Shown here in pieces: positions 8,190 to 17,087 of a DNA stretch of 64,000 nt (position 1 is its first letter; the number at the start of each line of letters is the position of its first letter). Below the pieces are notes generated by a model that saw only the letters and a list, made by a program, of their open reading frames with translations, did not search any database and was not told the origin of the DNA. This stretch comes from JARRNE01 sp963824085. GTDB lineage: Bacteria; Pseudomonadota; Gammaproteobacteria; Chromatiales; Chromatiaceae. The stretch is from contig CAWGNT010000003.1 in assembly GCA_963824085.1 (NCBI GenBank), positions 1-64,000 of the forward strand, read 5' to 3'. The translations under genes were made by a program, and so were the position numbers.

Positions 8190-8498
8190 ATGGACCTGCA
8201 ACTGAATCCGGCGAAATTCGAAGAACGTCAAGCCATTTTTGTCAATGAGCTTACCAAAACCATTCAGGTCAAGTTGGCCGAAGCAGGTTTGGAAAGCGAT
8301 AAAATCAAAGAGCTCACCGGCTCGCTGGCGTTCAGCATCACTTGCATGATTGATGGCATCGCCGGGATAGAGTCGGGCGGCACGGAAGTTCAACCCTATC
8401 TCACCTTCCAGATCGATGATGAACTTGTCCACTGCGGCGAGAATTCCTTCATGCATGAACTGATCTATGACGTGCTGGGCAGGCTAATCGGCGACTGA
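8190..8498 (+). CDS. Hypothetical protein (102 residues)
   Basis: A clean frame for an acidic cytoplasmic protein, MDLQLNPAKFEERQAIFVNE at the N-terminus, GSLAFSITCMIDGIAGIESG in the middle and MHELIYDVLGRLIGD at the end. No signal peptide, metal motif or known domain is visible to me. It is the last of four small genes downstream of aprMBA, all on the same strand. Base composition is closer to apr than to the accessory DNA that follows. Confidence 0.65.
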   Translation: MDLQLNPAKFEERQAIFVNELTKTIQVKLAEAGLESDKIKELTGSLAFSITCMIDGIAGIESGGTEVQPYLTFQIDDELVHCGENSFMHELIYDVLGRLIGD

Positions 8499-8521
8499 CA
8501 GAGTATCCGGTCCCGTTTGGC

Positions 8522-8782
8522 GTGTCGAGACAAGCCAATTTGTCATCGGTGCCTATCGTAATGGTGCTGCAGGCCGCCGCCCTGGTGCCGCAAGGAAAGG
8601 TGGTCGAGCTCTGCTCGGCCCTTGCGCTATCGGCTGCCCGCTTGAGCGTGGAGCATCGCCCGCCCATGGCAGACAGCATGATTCTGGCTTCCGCAAGGGT
8701 GTATGGGGCTACACTCTGGACGCAGGACGCGGGTTTTGACCGGTTTCCAGGTGTACAATACAGGCCGAAAAAGACCAACTGA
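8522..8782 (+). pseudogene. VapC-type PIN-domain toxin, N-terminally truncated
   Basis: The last 65 residues are typical of a VapC ribonuclease toxin: ALALSAARLSVEHRPPMADS, then MILASARVYGATLWTQDAGF and FPGVQYRPK, which include the second set of PIN acidic residues (the D of MADS and of TQD). The first half of the domain, with its own catalytic aspartate, is missing and is replaced by an unrelated 20-odd codons. No VapB antitoxin precedes it. It is a broken toxin-antitoxin remnant. Confidence 0.75.
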
Positions 8783-8902
8783 TTGTCAGGGGCAGTAGCA
8801 AAGGGGATGGGGTGATGCCGATTGACCGGAACGTGGGAATGTCGTCCGGTGCCGTGCGGAAGGGCTTCTCCGACCGAGGATGAAAGACGAGAATCCGTTC
8901 CG

Positions 8903-9805
8903 ATGGCCCTTCAGTGCGCAAGAAAGAGCATCCGAGTCATCTCGATTTTGCTGCCAATGGCGTTTGCAGCCTCTGACGTGGGCGCAAACGAGGGTGATGC
9001 AGGCCTTCCGCTGTGGGAGGTCGGTATCGGGGGGGCCATCTACAACCAGCCGAACTACCCGGGTTCGGACGTCCGTTCGACGACAAGCTTCCCGTTTCCG
9101 TACCTGATCTATCGGGGTGAGCGGCTGCGCATCGACCGCAGTCTACAGGGGATTCTCTTCGAGAGTCGGCGGGTCAAGTTCGACGTGGTCGCCGGGGCCA
9201 ACCCGCTGGTGAAGAGCGAAAGCTCAGATGCCCGCCAAGGCATGCCTGACCTGAATCCGACAGTTTCCGTGGGCCCCCGGCTCAATCTCATGCTGAGCCC
9301 GCCCGGCCTCCCCTATAACGTTTGGGGGCGTCTCGCCGTACGCGCGGTGTTCAGCGTTGACACCTCAGGCTGGGATATCCGGCAGCAGGGCTGGGTAATG
9401 GACACCGGGGTCCGTTACCAGCGGCCGCTGCTCGGTGAGAAGCTGCGGCTGAGCCTGGAGGCAAACGTTTCGTTCGCCGACCAGGCCTACGCCGGCTATT
9501 ACTATGACGTGGCTCCGGCATTCGCGACACCGTCCCGTCCTGCCTATCGCGCTGGATCGGGCTACGCAGGCGCGAATCTGGCGGCGGGTTTCGATGGGCG
9601 GTGGGGGAGATGGCGGTGGTCGCTCTATGGGGCCTATGAGAACCTTGATGGAACTGCCTTCGCCAGCAGTCCCCTCGTGGAGTCGAAGAACGATTTCAGG
9701 GTAGGCCTCACCGTCGGCTGGGTCTTCTGGCAGAGCAAGCGTAAGGTGGTGCCGAAGAACACCAGTCCCGGTAACGAGTTCGAGACCCCGCTCTTCGGGC
9801 TCTGA
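8903..9805 (+). CDS. MipA/OmpV family outer-membrane protein
   Basis: A 300-residue outer-membrane beta-barrel protein of the MipA/OmpV family (MipA is a scaffold for murein hydrolase complexes; most members are uncharacterised). The chosen ATG gives a signal peptide (IRVISILLPMAFAASDVGAN). The family start, PLWEVGIGGAIYNQPNYPGS, follows directly, then alternating aromatic strands (FPFPYLIYRGERLRID, WRWSLYGAYENLDGTAF, FRVGLTVGWVFWQS). An upstream in-frame ATG at 8822 would add 27 residues in front of the signal peptide and is unlikely. The gene points toward the truncated exchanger on the opposite strand. Confidence 0.85.
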   Translation: MALQCARKSIRVISILLPMAFAASDVGANEGDAGLPLWEVGIGGAIYNQPNYPGSDVRSTTSFPFPYLIYRGERLRIDRSLQGILFESRRVKFDVVAGANPLVKSESSDARQGMPDLNPTVSVGPRLNLMLSPPGLPYNVWGRLAVRAVFSVDTSGWDIRQQGWVMDTGVRYQRPLLGEKLRLSLEANVSFADQAYAGYYYDVAPAFATPSRPAYRAGSGYAGANLAAGFDGRWGRWRWSLYGAYENLDGTAFASSPLVESKNDFRVGLTVGWVFWQSKRKVVPKNTSPGNEFETPLFGL

Positions 9806-9821
9806 CAGGACCAAGATCTGC

Positions 9822-10382
9822 TCAGGCGCCGGCGCCGACTCTGGTACGCGGAATCCCCGCCCCGGCGACGAGCACGCCTGCGGGGATGGCCACCAGGAGA
9901 TCGAAGACGTTGCTGCCCAGGACATTGGCGAGATTGGTGACGGCTTCGCCCTTGCACGCCGCGCGGATGGAGACAAAGGCGTCAGGCACCGAGGTGCCTG
10001 CTGCCACCACCGTGATGCCCCACAGAAAGCTCGGGGTCCTGAGCAAATCGCCAAAGTTGATCGCGGCCCGCACCAGGCCCTCGACCCCGATGAGGATGAG
10101 CAGCATGGCGGCGGCGAGCCGACCCCATTCTTTCAAAGGCTTCACCCCCGCGGAGTCCATCGTGGAGCCCAGGGTCATGGTGTCCTGGTACTGGACAAAG
10201 ACATACAGGCCATACACGGCAATAGGCAGCAGCGCCAAGCCGCGGCCGATCTCGCCGAGGATGGCCCCCGCGGGGTCGTGAACCGGGAAATAGATGACAG
10301 CGAAGGAGAAGACGAGCAGCAGCACCGCCACGGCGATAAACACGTTCCATGCAGGCTCCACGGAGCCCTCCCTGGTTGACAC
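9822..10382 (-). pseudogene. Truncated Ca2+/Na+ exchanger (CaCA family)
   Basis: The 186-residue frame is the C-terminal half of a CaCA (YrbG-like) exchanger, an inner-membrane antiporter normally over 300 residues with two alpha repeats. The second alpha repeat is intact: VAAGTSVPDAFVSIRAACKG followed by VLGSNVFDLLVAIPAGVLVA. The first repeat is absent, and the C-terminus ends abruptly in RTRVGAGA. The start is GTG 10382, and the first dozen codons (residues STREGSVEPAWN) come from an NPE repeat fragment rather than from the family. It is a gene cut off by repeat-associated rearrangement; a functional half-size exchanger is unlikely but cannot be excluded. Confidence 0.75.
10342..10380 (+). 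repeat. NPE fragment inside the exchanger remnant
   Basis: CGTTCCATGCAGGCTCCACG followed by GAGCCCTCCCTGG matches the core of subtype I elements at 12.9 and 42.7 kb almost base for base. It supplies the N-terminal codons of the truncated exchanger. Confidence 0.7.
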
Positions 10383-10415
10383 CCTTTTCGACTCCGACAG
10401 GATTGTCTATTCGAG

Positions 10416-10566
10416 GGGCGCCGAAGTGCTGGAAACAGCGCCGTACCCATCGGCTGCAACTTTTCGGCTCTCGTCTGAAGGCTTCAGGTAACGCGCGACG
10501 CGGCGTCTGCGGCAGGGAGGCTGCCGACAAGCCATGTGGAGGTATTTCACGGCGTCCCGCGACGTC
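10416..10566 (-). repeat. NPE copy 2 (subtype II, reverse)
   Basis: Reverse-oriented subtype II copy with the core GGAGGTATTTCACGGCGTCC (10539-10558), the inner GGCAGGGAGGCTGCC region and the right flank CCATCGGCTGCAACTTTTCG (10447-10466), shared with the copies at 59.5 kb and the fragment at 35.2 kb. It lies only 35 bases from the NPE fragment in the exchanger remnant. Confidence 0.75.
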
Positions 10567-10588
10567 TCGCTGGACCCTTAGGCACCCC

Positions 10589-10861
10589 CTATACGCGACC
10601 GCCAGCTGGTGGTCGCTCGTCGAGCTCCCGTTCGGCTTCGAGCCAATCGGAAAGCTCCATGCCTGCTGCGAATCCACGCTGAAGCGCCTTGAAGTACGCC
10701 CTCTCCGAAATCTGCCGGTGACGCTCAGGCCCGTACCGTGACAGATCCGCCTCGGGCCTGCTGTTCACCTGCCCCGCAAGCCACTCGGCCTCGGCATTTG
10801 CCTGCCACATGGCCGCGTACCGAATCCTTGCCTCGATCTCACTGTTTCTCCCCATCCTCAT
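10589..10861 (-). CDS. DUF2934-like small protein
   Basis: A 90-residue soluble protein. Its second half, RHRQISERAYFKALQRGFAA followed by GMELSDWLEAERELDE, has the pattern of DUF2934 domains (helical segment with RG-x2-G-x-E-x2-DWL-x-AE-x-E); the function of that family is unknown. The start at 10861 (MRMGRNSEIE) follows GGAGAGGCGAG, a good ribosome-binding site; longer upstream starts lack one. Confidence 0.65.
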   Translation of the reverse strand: MRMGRNSEIEARIRYAAMWQANAEAEWLAGQVNSRPEADLSRYGPERHRQISERAYFKALQRGFAAGMELSDWLEAERELDERPPAGGRV

Positions 10862-11417
10862 CTCGCCTCTCCGGGTCGATATCATCCGCACGTTACGGCC
10901 GGCTGGCGACACGCAACAAAGCATGCAACCCGAGCTCCGTATAGGGTGCTCCTCGGATCGCTGGCGCTGCGGCCTGCAAGATGAATTGCGTCCCCATTCA
11001 GCGAACGACTTCTCCACAGGGCCGCGCCGACAGGGACCGAAATCTCAGCTACCGAAGAGACGTTACGGCAGGAGCTGGCTGCGGAAAATCCGTGCGAACA
11101 CTCACGTAAGAATACGGATCGCAAAACGAATACCGAGCGAGCAGCGATCGAGGCGTTTCGCGCCGTGCGTGAGTACGTCACGGTACCCACAACGGGTTCT
11201 CTTCGGTCAGGCGAGAATGCTGACGACCAGATCCCCGTTGATCTCCGCCCCATACGGCAGGACCACATTCCGTTCGCGGGTGGTCGTGTCGGGCGGGCCC
11301 GATGCAGGTGCGCCTAAGCGGTCGTCAGAGGTGTCCGCGCCGCTTGAATTTCCGGCTTCGGCACGGTTTGATCCCGTAGCTAGCGCGAGCCGCGGTCAAG
11401 CACCGTGAGAGGTTGAC
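10862..11417. other. Intergenic region before mgtE
   Basis: About 555 bases without a supported gene. A minus-strand stretch ending at 11215 reads NVVLPYGAEINGDLVVSILA and looks protein-like, but I cannot assign it and it has no start. No Mg2+ riboswitch structure was recognised upstream of mgtE. Confidence 0.3.
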
Positions 11418-12836
11418 GTGAGACTGGTCACTCCCCGTGGCAACTTGGAGTGCGACATGATCGAAGACACGACCGTAGAGGTCACCAGCGAGCCTATCGC
11501 TCCCATCGAAGAACGTATTCGCCTGGTCCACGAATCAATGCGGACGGACGAAGCATCGAAGCTCGCCGACGCCGTCGCGGAGTGGCCTACGGGTGAGACG
11601 GCGGCCGTATTGGAAGCGCTCCCGTTGCCGGAGCGGCAACGTTTCTGGGAGCTGGTCCCGGATGAGCTTCGCGGCGAGGTGCTGGCATGGCTCGGCGATC
11701 AGGTGCGAGCGAGTCTTCTCGAGAAGCTGGAGGTCGGGGAGGCCGTCGCCGCGGCAACGACCATGGAGACGCCCGATCTGGCGTTGGTGGTCGAGGAGGC
11801 ATCGGACGAGCTGCGCGAGGCCATCCTCGAGTCCCTGTCGCCAGACGAGCGCGCCTTGGTCGAGGACGCCCTGGGATTCCCCGAGGACAGCGCGGGACGC
11901 CTAATGGAGCGGGAGTGGGTAGCTGTCCGCGCAGATGTGCGACTGGAGGTCGTCCGGCGCTACCTGGGTTATCGGGGCAGTCTGCCGCACCGTACCGATG
12001 GCCTGATGGTGGTCGACCGCGAGGGCATCTACCTCGGCAAGCTGCCGCTCGAAGCCATTCTGACGAAGGGCGCGCAAATGACCGTGGCGGAGGTCATGGA
12101 CGGCGCAGCGGACTGTGTCAACTCGCTCGTGCCTCTACGAGAGGTTGCCGCCCTCTTCCAACGGCGGGATCTCGTCTCAATGCCCGTCGTTGACGATACC
12201 CACAGGCTCGTGGGGCGCATCATCCTGGATGACGCCATTCATCTGATCCGCACCGAGGCGGAGCAGCCAATGATGCATATGGCGGGTCTGGAGGTCGACG
12301 AAGATCTCCTGGCCCCGATCGCCGCCTCCGCGCGCAGGCGGTTGCTGTGGCTCGGGGTGAATCTGGCCACGGCGTTCCTCGCCGCCGGGGTCATTGGCCT
12401 GTTCGAGGCGACGTTGAGCAAGATCGTTGCACTGGCCGTCCTCATGCCGGTTGTGGCGAGCATGGGGGGCATTGCCGGCAGCCAGACTCTGACCCTAGCG
12501 ATCCGTGGGCTGGCCCTCGGCCAGATAACGGACGCCAACACACGCTGGCTGGCGGTCAAAGAGGTTACGATCTCCGTGATCAACGGGATCGTCTGGGCGT
12601 TGGTTGTCGGTGCCATCGCCTGGCTGTGGTTCCGCAGCCCTGGCATCGCCCTAGTGCTGGGCGCCGCGATGATCTTGAATCTGTTGGCCGCGGCCGCAGC
12701 CGGTCTCGCCGTGCCACTGATCCTGCAGCGCCTCGGGCTTGACCCTGCGCTATCGGGCTCGGTGATCCTGACTACTGTGACCGACGTGGTTGGCTTCATG
12801 AGCTTCCTGGGGCTTGCCACGATCTTCCTCCTCTAG
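11418..12836 (+). CDS. mgtE: MgtE-family Mg2+ transporter
   Basis: A 472-residue inner-membrane Mg2+ channel of the MgtE family. The order is typical: an N-terminal superhelical domain (residues 30-155; LADAVAEWPTGETAAVLEAL), a CBS pair (about 160-285; SAGRLMEREWVAVRADV and VSMPVVDDTHRLVGRIILDD) and five C-terminal helices from about 310, including PVVASMGGIAGSQTLTLAIR, the conserved pore helix segment. Length is close to the usual 450. The GTG at 11418 is the longest start; ATG 11458 (MIEDTTVEV) is a plausible alternative. It opens the ion and osmotic-balance region of the window. Confidence 0.93.
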   Translation: MRLVTPRGNLECDMIEDTTVEVTSEPIAPIEERIRLVHESMRTDEASKLADAVAEWPTGETAAVLEALPLPERQRFWELVPDELRGEVLAWLGDQVRASLLEKLEVGEAVAAATTMETPDLALVVEEASDELREAILESLSPDERALVEDALGFPEDSAGRLMEREWVAVRADVRLEVVRRYLGYRGSLPHRTDGLMVVDREGIYLGKLPLEAILTKGAQMTVAEVMDGAADCVNSLVPLREVAALFQRRDLVSMPVVDDTHRLVGRIILDDAIHLIRTEAEQPMMHMAGLEVDEDLLAPIAASARRRLLWLGVNLATAFLAAGVIGLFEATLSKIVALAVLMPVVASMGGIAGSQTLTLAIRGLALGQITDANTRWLAVKEVTISVINGIVWALVVGAIAWLWFRSPGIALVLGAAMILNLLAAAAAGLAVPLILQRLGLDPALSGSVILTTVTDVVGFMSFLGLATIFLL

Positions 12837-12920
12837 CTTCGGGACAGATCACAGCCACATTGGGGCTTGCTGAGGAAGTGAAAAATGTGGGCGATCGGTG
12901 CCAATAGTTGACAGGTCAAA

Positions 12921-13091
12921 TCATATCAGCGCTATACCTCAGCTGAGGGCCAGGGGTCGGGTGCGGGCCGTCGAGACACGCCGTAGATACGTTCCATGTA
13001 GGCTCCACGGCGCCCTCCCTGGCGCCGAGGGTCCCGCCGCCCCGCACCCGACCCCTGCCTTGGTTTTCAGCTGCGCCACGACGCTATCGCC
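12921..13091 (+). repeat. NPE copy 3 (subtype I)
   Basis: The clearest fold of the family. The outer arms CAGGGGTCGGGTGCGGG (12951-12967) and CCCGCACCCGACCCCTG (13041-13057) are perfectly complementary over 17 bases; inside lies GGCGCC-CTCCCT-GGCGCC (13009-13026). Ends: ATCAGCGCTATACCTCAGCTG-like on the left and CGCTATCGCC on the right. Confidence 0.85.
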
Positions 13092-13223
13092 AAAATGTAT
13101 TCCTCTTGCCCCACGGCGCGCCTTGGACCTGAGACGAGCTGGCCGGGGTCTGCTAGCCTAGGCGACATGGATGGGAGACCATTCGATCCGTTGATCCGAA
13201 GACAGACACAGGGTCCACGCGCA

Positions 13224-13643
13224 ATGGCGGACGTCAAACCCCTTCGACGGCTAATAGTTGCTGGTGCGTTCTTGTCGCTCCCGGGGGTGTTCACGGCAAA
13301 CGCGGATCAGGCCGTCCTGAAGACCCAGGTGGGCACCGCGACCTATTACGCGAAGAAGTTCCACGGGCGAAAGACGGCGAGTGGCGTCGCGTTCGATCAG
13401 GACCGGCTAGTGGCAGCGCACCACCGCTGGCCCTTCGGGACCGTGGTCCGGGTTGTCAATCCCAAGAATAACCGGGCGGTCCGGGTGCGCATCGTCGATC
13501 GTCTCCCCAAACGATCGAAGGCGGTGATCGACCTTTCTCGCAAGGCGGCGCGGGAGCTCAGGTTTCTGAGGACGGGCCAAGGGCGGGTACGAGTCCGGCT
13601 TGAAGTGCTGGAGTGGGGACGCTCTTACCGAAGCGCTGAATGA
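13224..13643 (+). CDS. RlpA-like double-psi beta-barrel protein
   Basis: A 139-residue exported protein with a signal peptide (LRRLIVAGAFLSLPGVFTAN) and one RlpA-type double-psi beta-barrel: GTATYYAKKFHGRKTASGVA, LVAAHHRWPFGTVVRVVNPK, VRVRIVDRLPKRSKAVIDLS. In RlpA this domain acts as a lytic transglycosylase on peptidoglycan lacking stem peptides; the normal GNRVWVRVNDRGP loop is changed here (VRIVDRLP). There is no SPOR domain. The start at 13224 is preferred because it places the signal peptide at the N-terminus. The stop codon lies inside an IS-end-like sequence, so the C-terminus may have been altered. Confidence 0.8.
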   Translation: MADVKPLRRLIVAGAFLSLPGVFTANADQAVLKTQVGTATYYAKKFHGRKTASGVAFDQDRLVAAHHRWPFGTVVRVVNPKNNRAVRVRIVDRLPKRSKAVIDLSRKAARELRFLRTGQGRVRVRLEVLEWGRSYRSAE

Positions 13644-13672
13644 GTCCATCGTGGATTTCTCAGCGCCCGGCG
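13631..13672 (+). mobile_element. IS-end-like remnant
   Basis: AAGCGCTGAATGAGTCCATC followed by GTGGATTTCTCAGCGCCCGG is nearly the same as the sequence joined to the IS630 transposase relic at 26417-26448; a shorter match (GGAATTTCTCAGCGC) lies at 32891. I take these as copies of one IS terminus. No transposase is present here. Confidence 0.5.
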
Positions 13673-13861
13673 CCCGAAAAGCGTGGTTTCCGGATGCCTT
13701 CGTTTTCTGGCTGCTACATGCGCGAACTGGCGGAACGTCTCCTGCCCCGCGGGCGGTTCGACGAGCGGACGACCACAACATCGACCGGGCCGAAAAGACC
13801 CTGTTTGGCAGGTACCCGTTGCGCCTCACGGGCGACTCCGGGTGCTCCCTGCCCTCCTCAG

Positions 13862-14329
13862 TCACTCGAGGTAAGTTCCCGCTCCGAGGTAATGCGCCTG
13901 CCAGTAGTTTGATCGCAGTTCCGCTACGCACACCTGCCGATCCGATGTCGACGCGTGTACAAACCGATCGCGGTCAATCATCAGGCCGACGTGATAGACC
14001 CGAGGACGGATCTCGAAGAAGACCACGTCGCCGGGCCTCGGGTGTTTGGCGTCTGCCGGCCGCGCCATCCGGCGATGGTCCACCGACTCGCGCGGTATCA
14101 GTACGCCGGCGGCACCGTATGCGTACTGTGTCAAACCGCTGCAGTCCAACGCGCGTCCGGGTGAGGACCCGCCGTACGCGTAGGGCGTGCCTATCTGGGC
14201 TTTAGCCGCCCTGACCACTTCCGCCCGTTTTCCCGACAAACCCCCCGTAGATCCACATCCCGTCAGCAGCGGCACCGATAGCAAGAGTATAAAGCCTGCC
14301 GCAACAGACTCTCTGCACCGCACTTTCAA
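13862..14329 (-). CDS. NlpC/P60 family lipoprotein
   Basis: A 155-residue periplasmic peptidoglycan hydrolase (NlpC/P60 cysteine peptidase). The N-terminus is a lipoprotein signal: AGFILLLSVPLLTGCGSTGG with lipobox LLTGC. The catalytic Cys is in ALDCSGLTQYAY and the His in YHVGLMID; FVHAST provides the third polar residue position. GTPYAYGGSSPG is the usual family start. Length is that of Spr-like hydrolases. It faces the RlpA-like gene across a 218-base spacer, so the two cell-wall proteins are convergent neighbours. Confidence 0.9.
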   Translation of the reverse strand: MKVRCRESVAAGFILLLSVPLLTGCGSTGGLSGKRAEVVRAAKAQIGTPYAYGGSSPGRALDCSGLTQYAYGAAGVLIPRESVDHRRMARPADAKHPRPGDVVFFEIRPRVYHVGLMIDRDRFVHASTSDRQVCVAELRSNYWQAHYLGAGTYLE

Positions 14330-15025
14330 CTTCCTTACGTAACTTATTATCTACCTTATTGTATCTCAATACTTTTAGTGCTCAGTGGCTGATCTGTCGA
14401 GACGAGGCTGATGGAGCTACGAGGATTCTGCCGTTTACCGCCGAATTGGGACTTGTGACAGAGGGCGTCTCCGTCGCGGTTCGCCGAGCCGAACCGCCAC
14501 ACTGCTCCCGACGGCTGAGCGTCGGCGGTACTGGTCAGACGAACCTCTCCCAACGCGTCCGAGGAGCTAGCGCCGCGGTCCGCGGATACACTGCAGCCTG
14601 GCCGCGGTTCGCGGAGGGCCGCGTTGTCATGCCGCTCAACACGCTTGCGGATGAGCCTACTGTGGGCTAATTTGATCACTATCCCATGTCCGGGACGATT
14701 GAATCTCGTACCCGTTGCAACAAAGGGTCACGCACCCTATTGGTTTGTCGCGTGACGAGTATCGACCGGGTCCGGCCTAGGGTGTTGCAGACCTGCTTAG
14801 GACCTTTAGGGAACCAGGGACGCACTGATTCTTTCGGAAGCCGGCCGAGTGTTCGCAACGGACATAGGGCAATGCAACGGAAGTACCTGATGGTCGCGTA
14901 TAAGGACGTGGAGCATGTCTACGCCCTTCCGACATCTGACCTCACAAGGTGCTTCCCAAGACCATCGGCCCCGGAAACCGAGATCGATCAGTGCTTCCCC
15001 GGTCATAATCGGAGGAGCGCGCACC
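14330..15025. other. 696-base intergenic region
   Basis: No gene, repeat copy or recognised fossil. The first 50 bases (14331-14380) are AT-rich and probably hold the promoter of the NlpC/P60 gene on the minus strand. GGAGGAGCG at 15011-15019 is the ribosome-binding site of the next gene. Confidence 0.4.
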
Positions 15026-15460
15026 ATGAAGATAGTCCGAGACATTCTTGACAAGAAGGGGGCGGAGGTCTGGACGATTGAACCGAGCGCCACTGTGCGC
15101 GAGGCCCTTACGGAAATGGCGGCGAAGAACGTCGGGGCATTAGTGGTCACTGATCACAAGCGCGTCGTCGGAGTCATCTCAGAGAGGGACTACGCCCGCA
15201 AGGTGATCGTGAAAGGCAAGTCGTCGCTAGACACGCGAGTGGCGGAGATCATGGCGACCGATCCCATCTGCGTCACCCCGGGTCTTACGATTGGGGAATG
15301 CATGTCACGCATGACCGACAAACGCGTCCGGCATCTGCCGGTCCTGGATGAGGACGACACTCTGGCTGGCCTCGTCTCGATCGGCGATGTCGTCGCTGGA
15401 GTCCTCAGCGAATGCGAGTCGAAAGTCGACGAGCTGCAGAGCTTCGTCTACGGGACGTAA
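15026..15460 (+). CDS. Two-CBS-domain protein
   Basis: A 144-residue cytoplasmic protein made only of a CBS pair (Bateman module): DILDKKGAEVWTIEPSATVR, VGALVVTDHKRVVGVISERD in the first repeat and VAEIMATDPICVTPGLTI, RVRHLPVLDEDDTLAGLVSI in the second. Such stand-alone proteins bind adenine nucleotides and regulate partners; the partner is not evident. The ATG at 15026 is fixed by GGAGGAGCG just upstream. Confidence 0.9.
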   Translation: MKIVRDILDKKGAEVWTIEPSATVREALTEMAAKNVGALVVTDHKRVVGVISERDYARKVIVKGKSSLDTRVAEIMATDPICVTPGLTIGECMSRMTDKRVRHLPVLDEDDTLAGLVSIGDVVAGVLSECESKVDELQSFVYGT

Positions 15461-15854
15461 CCGCCCTCGGGCGCTATGGCCAGCGAGCCTTCCGCCCGGG
15501 CGAGTAGCGTCGTGGCTCACTCTGACGGAAGGCAACGGGTTGGGTACGGGTCGGCGGGACCCTCGGCGCCTGGGAGGGCGCCGTGGAGCCCCTGCATGGA
15601 ACGTATTCACGGCGTGTCCCGATGGCACGTACGCGACCCTGGCGCCACAGCTGAGCTATAGCGCTGATCGCCTCCGCCTTGTCCTCGCCGAGGAATGCCT
15701 ATAAGGTAAAAAAGGATTCTCAACAACCGTTCCGACGCCCGCCGGAATTCGGGCGCGTCCCGCCGGTCGGTCGGAGCACCTAGGCGATACGTCGCCGCAC
15801 CTCGAGCGGCTCGGGCCCCGGTCCGATGCGCCCATCACGACGGACGAACGGACC
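15461..15854. other. Intergenic region before the betaine operon
   Basis: About 390 bases, of which 15498-15672 is an NPE copy. The remaining 180 bases before the start at 15855 must hold the operon promoter, but no clear -35/-10 pair was found. Confidence 0.35.
15498..15672 (-). repeat. NPE copy 4 (subtype I, reverse) with 6-base direct repeats
   Basis: Reverse-oriented subtype I copy with inner hairpin GGCGCC-TGGGAG-GGCGCC (15566-15583) and core GGAACGTATTCACGGCGTGT. The ends GGGCGAGTAGCG (15498-15509) and AGCGCTGATCGCC (15660-15672) are inverted versions of each other. TCCGCC occurs directly outside both ends (15491-15496 and 15673-15678), as expected of a target duplication. Confidence 0.8.
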
Positions 15855-17087
15855 ATGTCATCCGATCAAGCCCCGAAGATTGCCGTGCGCGGGCTAACCA
15901 AGATCTTCGGCTCCGAGCCCGAGAAGGCGCTCGCTCTGCTACGAGAGGGAAAAACCAAGCAGGTAATTTACGAGCAGACGGGCCAGGCGGTCGGCGTCGC
16001 GGACGCGACTTTCGACGTCCACGAAGGCGAAACCCTCGTCGTCATGGGCCTGTCCGGCAGCGGAAAGTCGAGTCTCATTCGCTGCATCAACCGCCTCAAC
16101 GAGCCGACGGCGGGAGAGATCGTCCTCGACGGCGAAGACATCACCAAGCTCGATCAGAAGGCCCTCTTGGCCCTTCGCCGCAAACGCTTCGGAATGGTCT
16201 TTCAGCACTTCGCGCTGTTCCCCCACCGCACCATCCGCACGAACACGGAATACGGACTCGAAATCCAAGGCGTAGCCCCGGACGAGCGCCGCGAGCGCGC
16301 ACTCAAGGCGCTGAAGCAGGTCGGCCTGGAGGGATGGGAAGACGCCCTTCCGGGGCAGCTCTCGGGGGGCATGCAGCAGCGCGTAGGGCTCGCTCGGGCG
16401 CTTGCGGTCGACCCCGACATCCTCCTTATGGATGAGGCATTCTCGGCACTGGACCCCCTGATTCGGCGGGACATGCAACAGGAGCTGGTCGCGCTGCAAA
16501 GCCAGATGCACAAGACCATTCTGTTCATCACCCACGACCTGGACGAGGCGCTCTTCCTCGGTAATCGCATCGTGCTCATGAAGGACGCCCGTATCGAGCA
16601 GATCGGCACGGCCGAAGACATCCTTTCCAATCCGGCCACGCCTTATGTCGAACGCTTCGTCGAGGAGGTGGACAAGTCCAAGATCCTCACGGCGAGTGCC
16701 GTGATGCAGCGGCCCCGCTCGGTCGCCTTCCCTGCCGACGGGCCGCGCACCGTGCTGCACAAGATGGAGGAGGAAGGGTTTAACTCGCTGGCCGTCGTCG
16801 ACCCCGACCACACCTACCGCGGCGTGGTGCGCGATGAGGCCGCACTGGAGTCCGCGCGGCGTGGCGAGAAGTCCATCCGCGGCATCATTGAGACCGGAAT
16901 TCCACCGGTGGCCCCGGACGCACCGTTGCGCGATCTGTTCCCGCTGCTGGCCCAAACTCCCATGCCTGCCCCGGTCGTCGATGAACGGGGCAAGCTGCTC
17001 GGTGTGGTGGTGCGGGCTTCACTGCTCCGAGGGCTCGCCGAAGGCGCCGCCAATGTCAGTGCGACACCGACGGAAAGGGCTGCCTGA
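15855..17087 (+). CDS. proV: Glycine betaine/proline ABC transporter, ATPase
   Basis: The 410-residue ATPase of a betaine importer (ProV/OpuAA class). Walker A GLSGSGKS is at residues 65-72, the signature LSGGMQQRVGLARA at 169-182, Walker B ILLMDEAFSALD at 189-200 and the switch His in FITHDLDEA. The family-specific N-terminal extension (EPEKALALLREGKTKQ) and the C-terminal CBS pair (about 285-400; ionic-strength sensing in OpuA) are both present. The stop overlaps the permease ATG by one base (TGATG). Confidence 0.93.
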   Translation: MSSDQAPKIAVRGLTKIFGSEPEKALALLREGKTKQVIYEQTGQAVGVADATFDVHEGETLVVMGLSGSGKSSLIRCINRLNEPTAGEIVLDGEDITKLDQKALLALRRKRFGMVFQHFALFPHRTIRTNTEYGLEIQGVAPDERRERALKALKQVGLEGWEDALPGQLSGGMQQRVGLARALAVDPDILLMDEAFSALDPLIRRDMQQELVALQSQMHKTILFITHDLDEALFLGNRIVLMKDARIEQIGTAEDILSNPATPYVERFVEEVDKSKILTASAVMQRPRSVAFPADGPRTVLHKMEEEGFNSLAVVDPDHTYRGVVRDEAALESARRGEKSIRGIIETGIPPVAPDAPLRDLFPLLAQTPMPAPVVDERGKLLGVVVRASLLRGLAEGAANVSATPTERAA

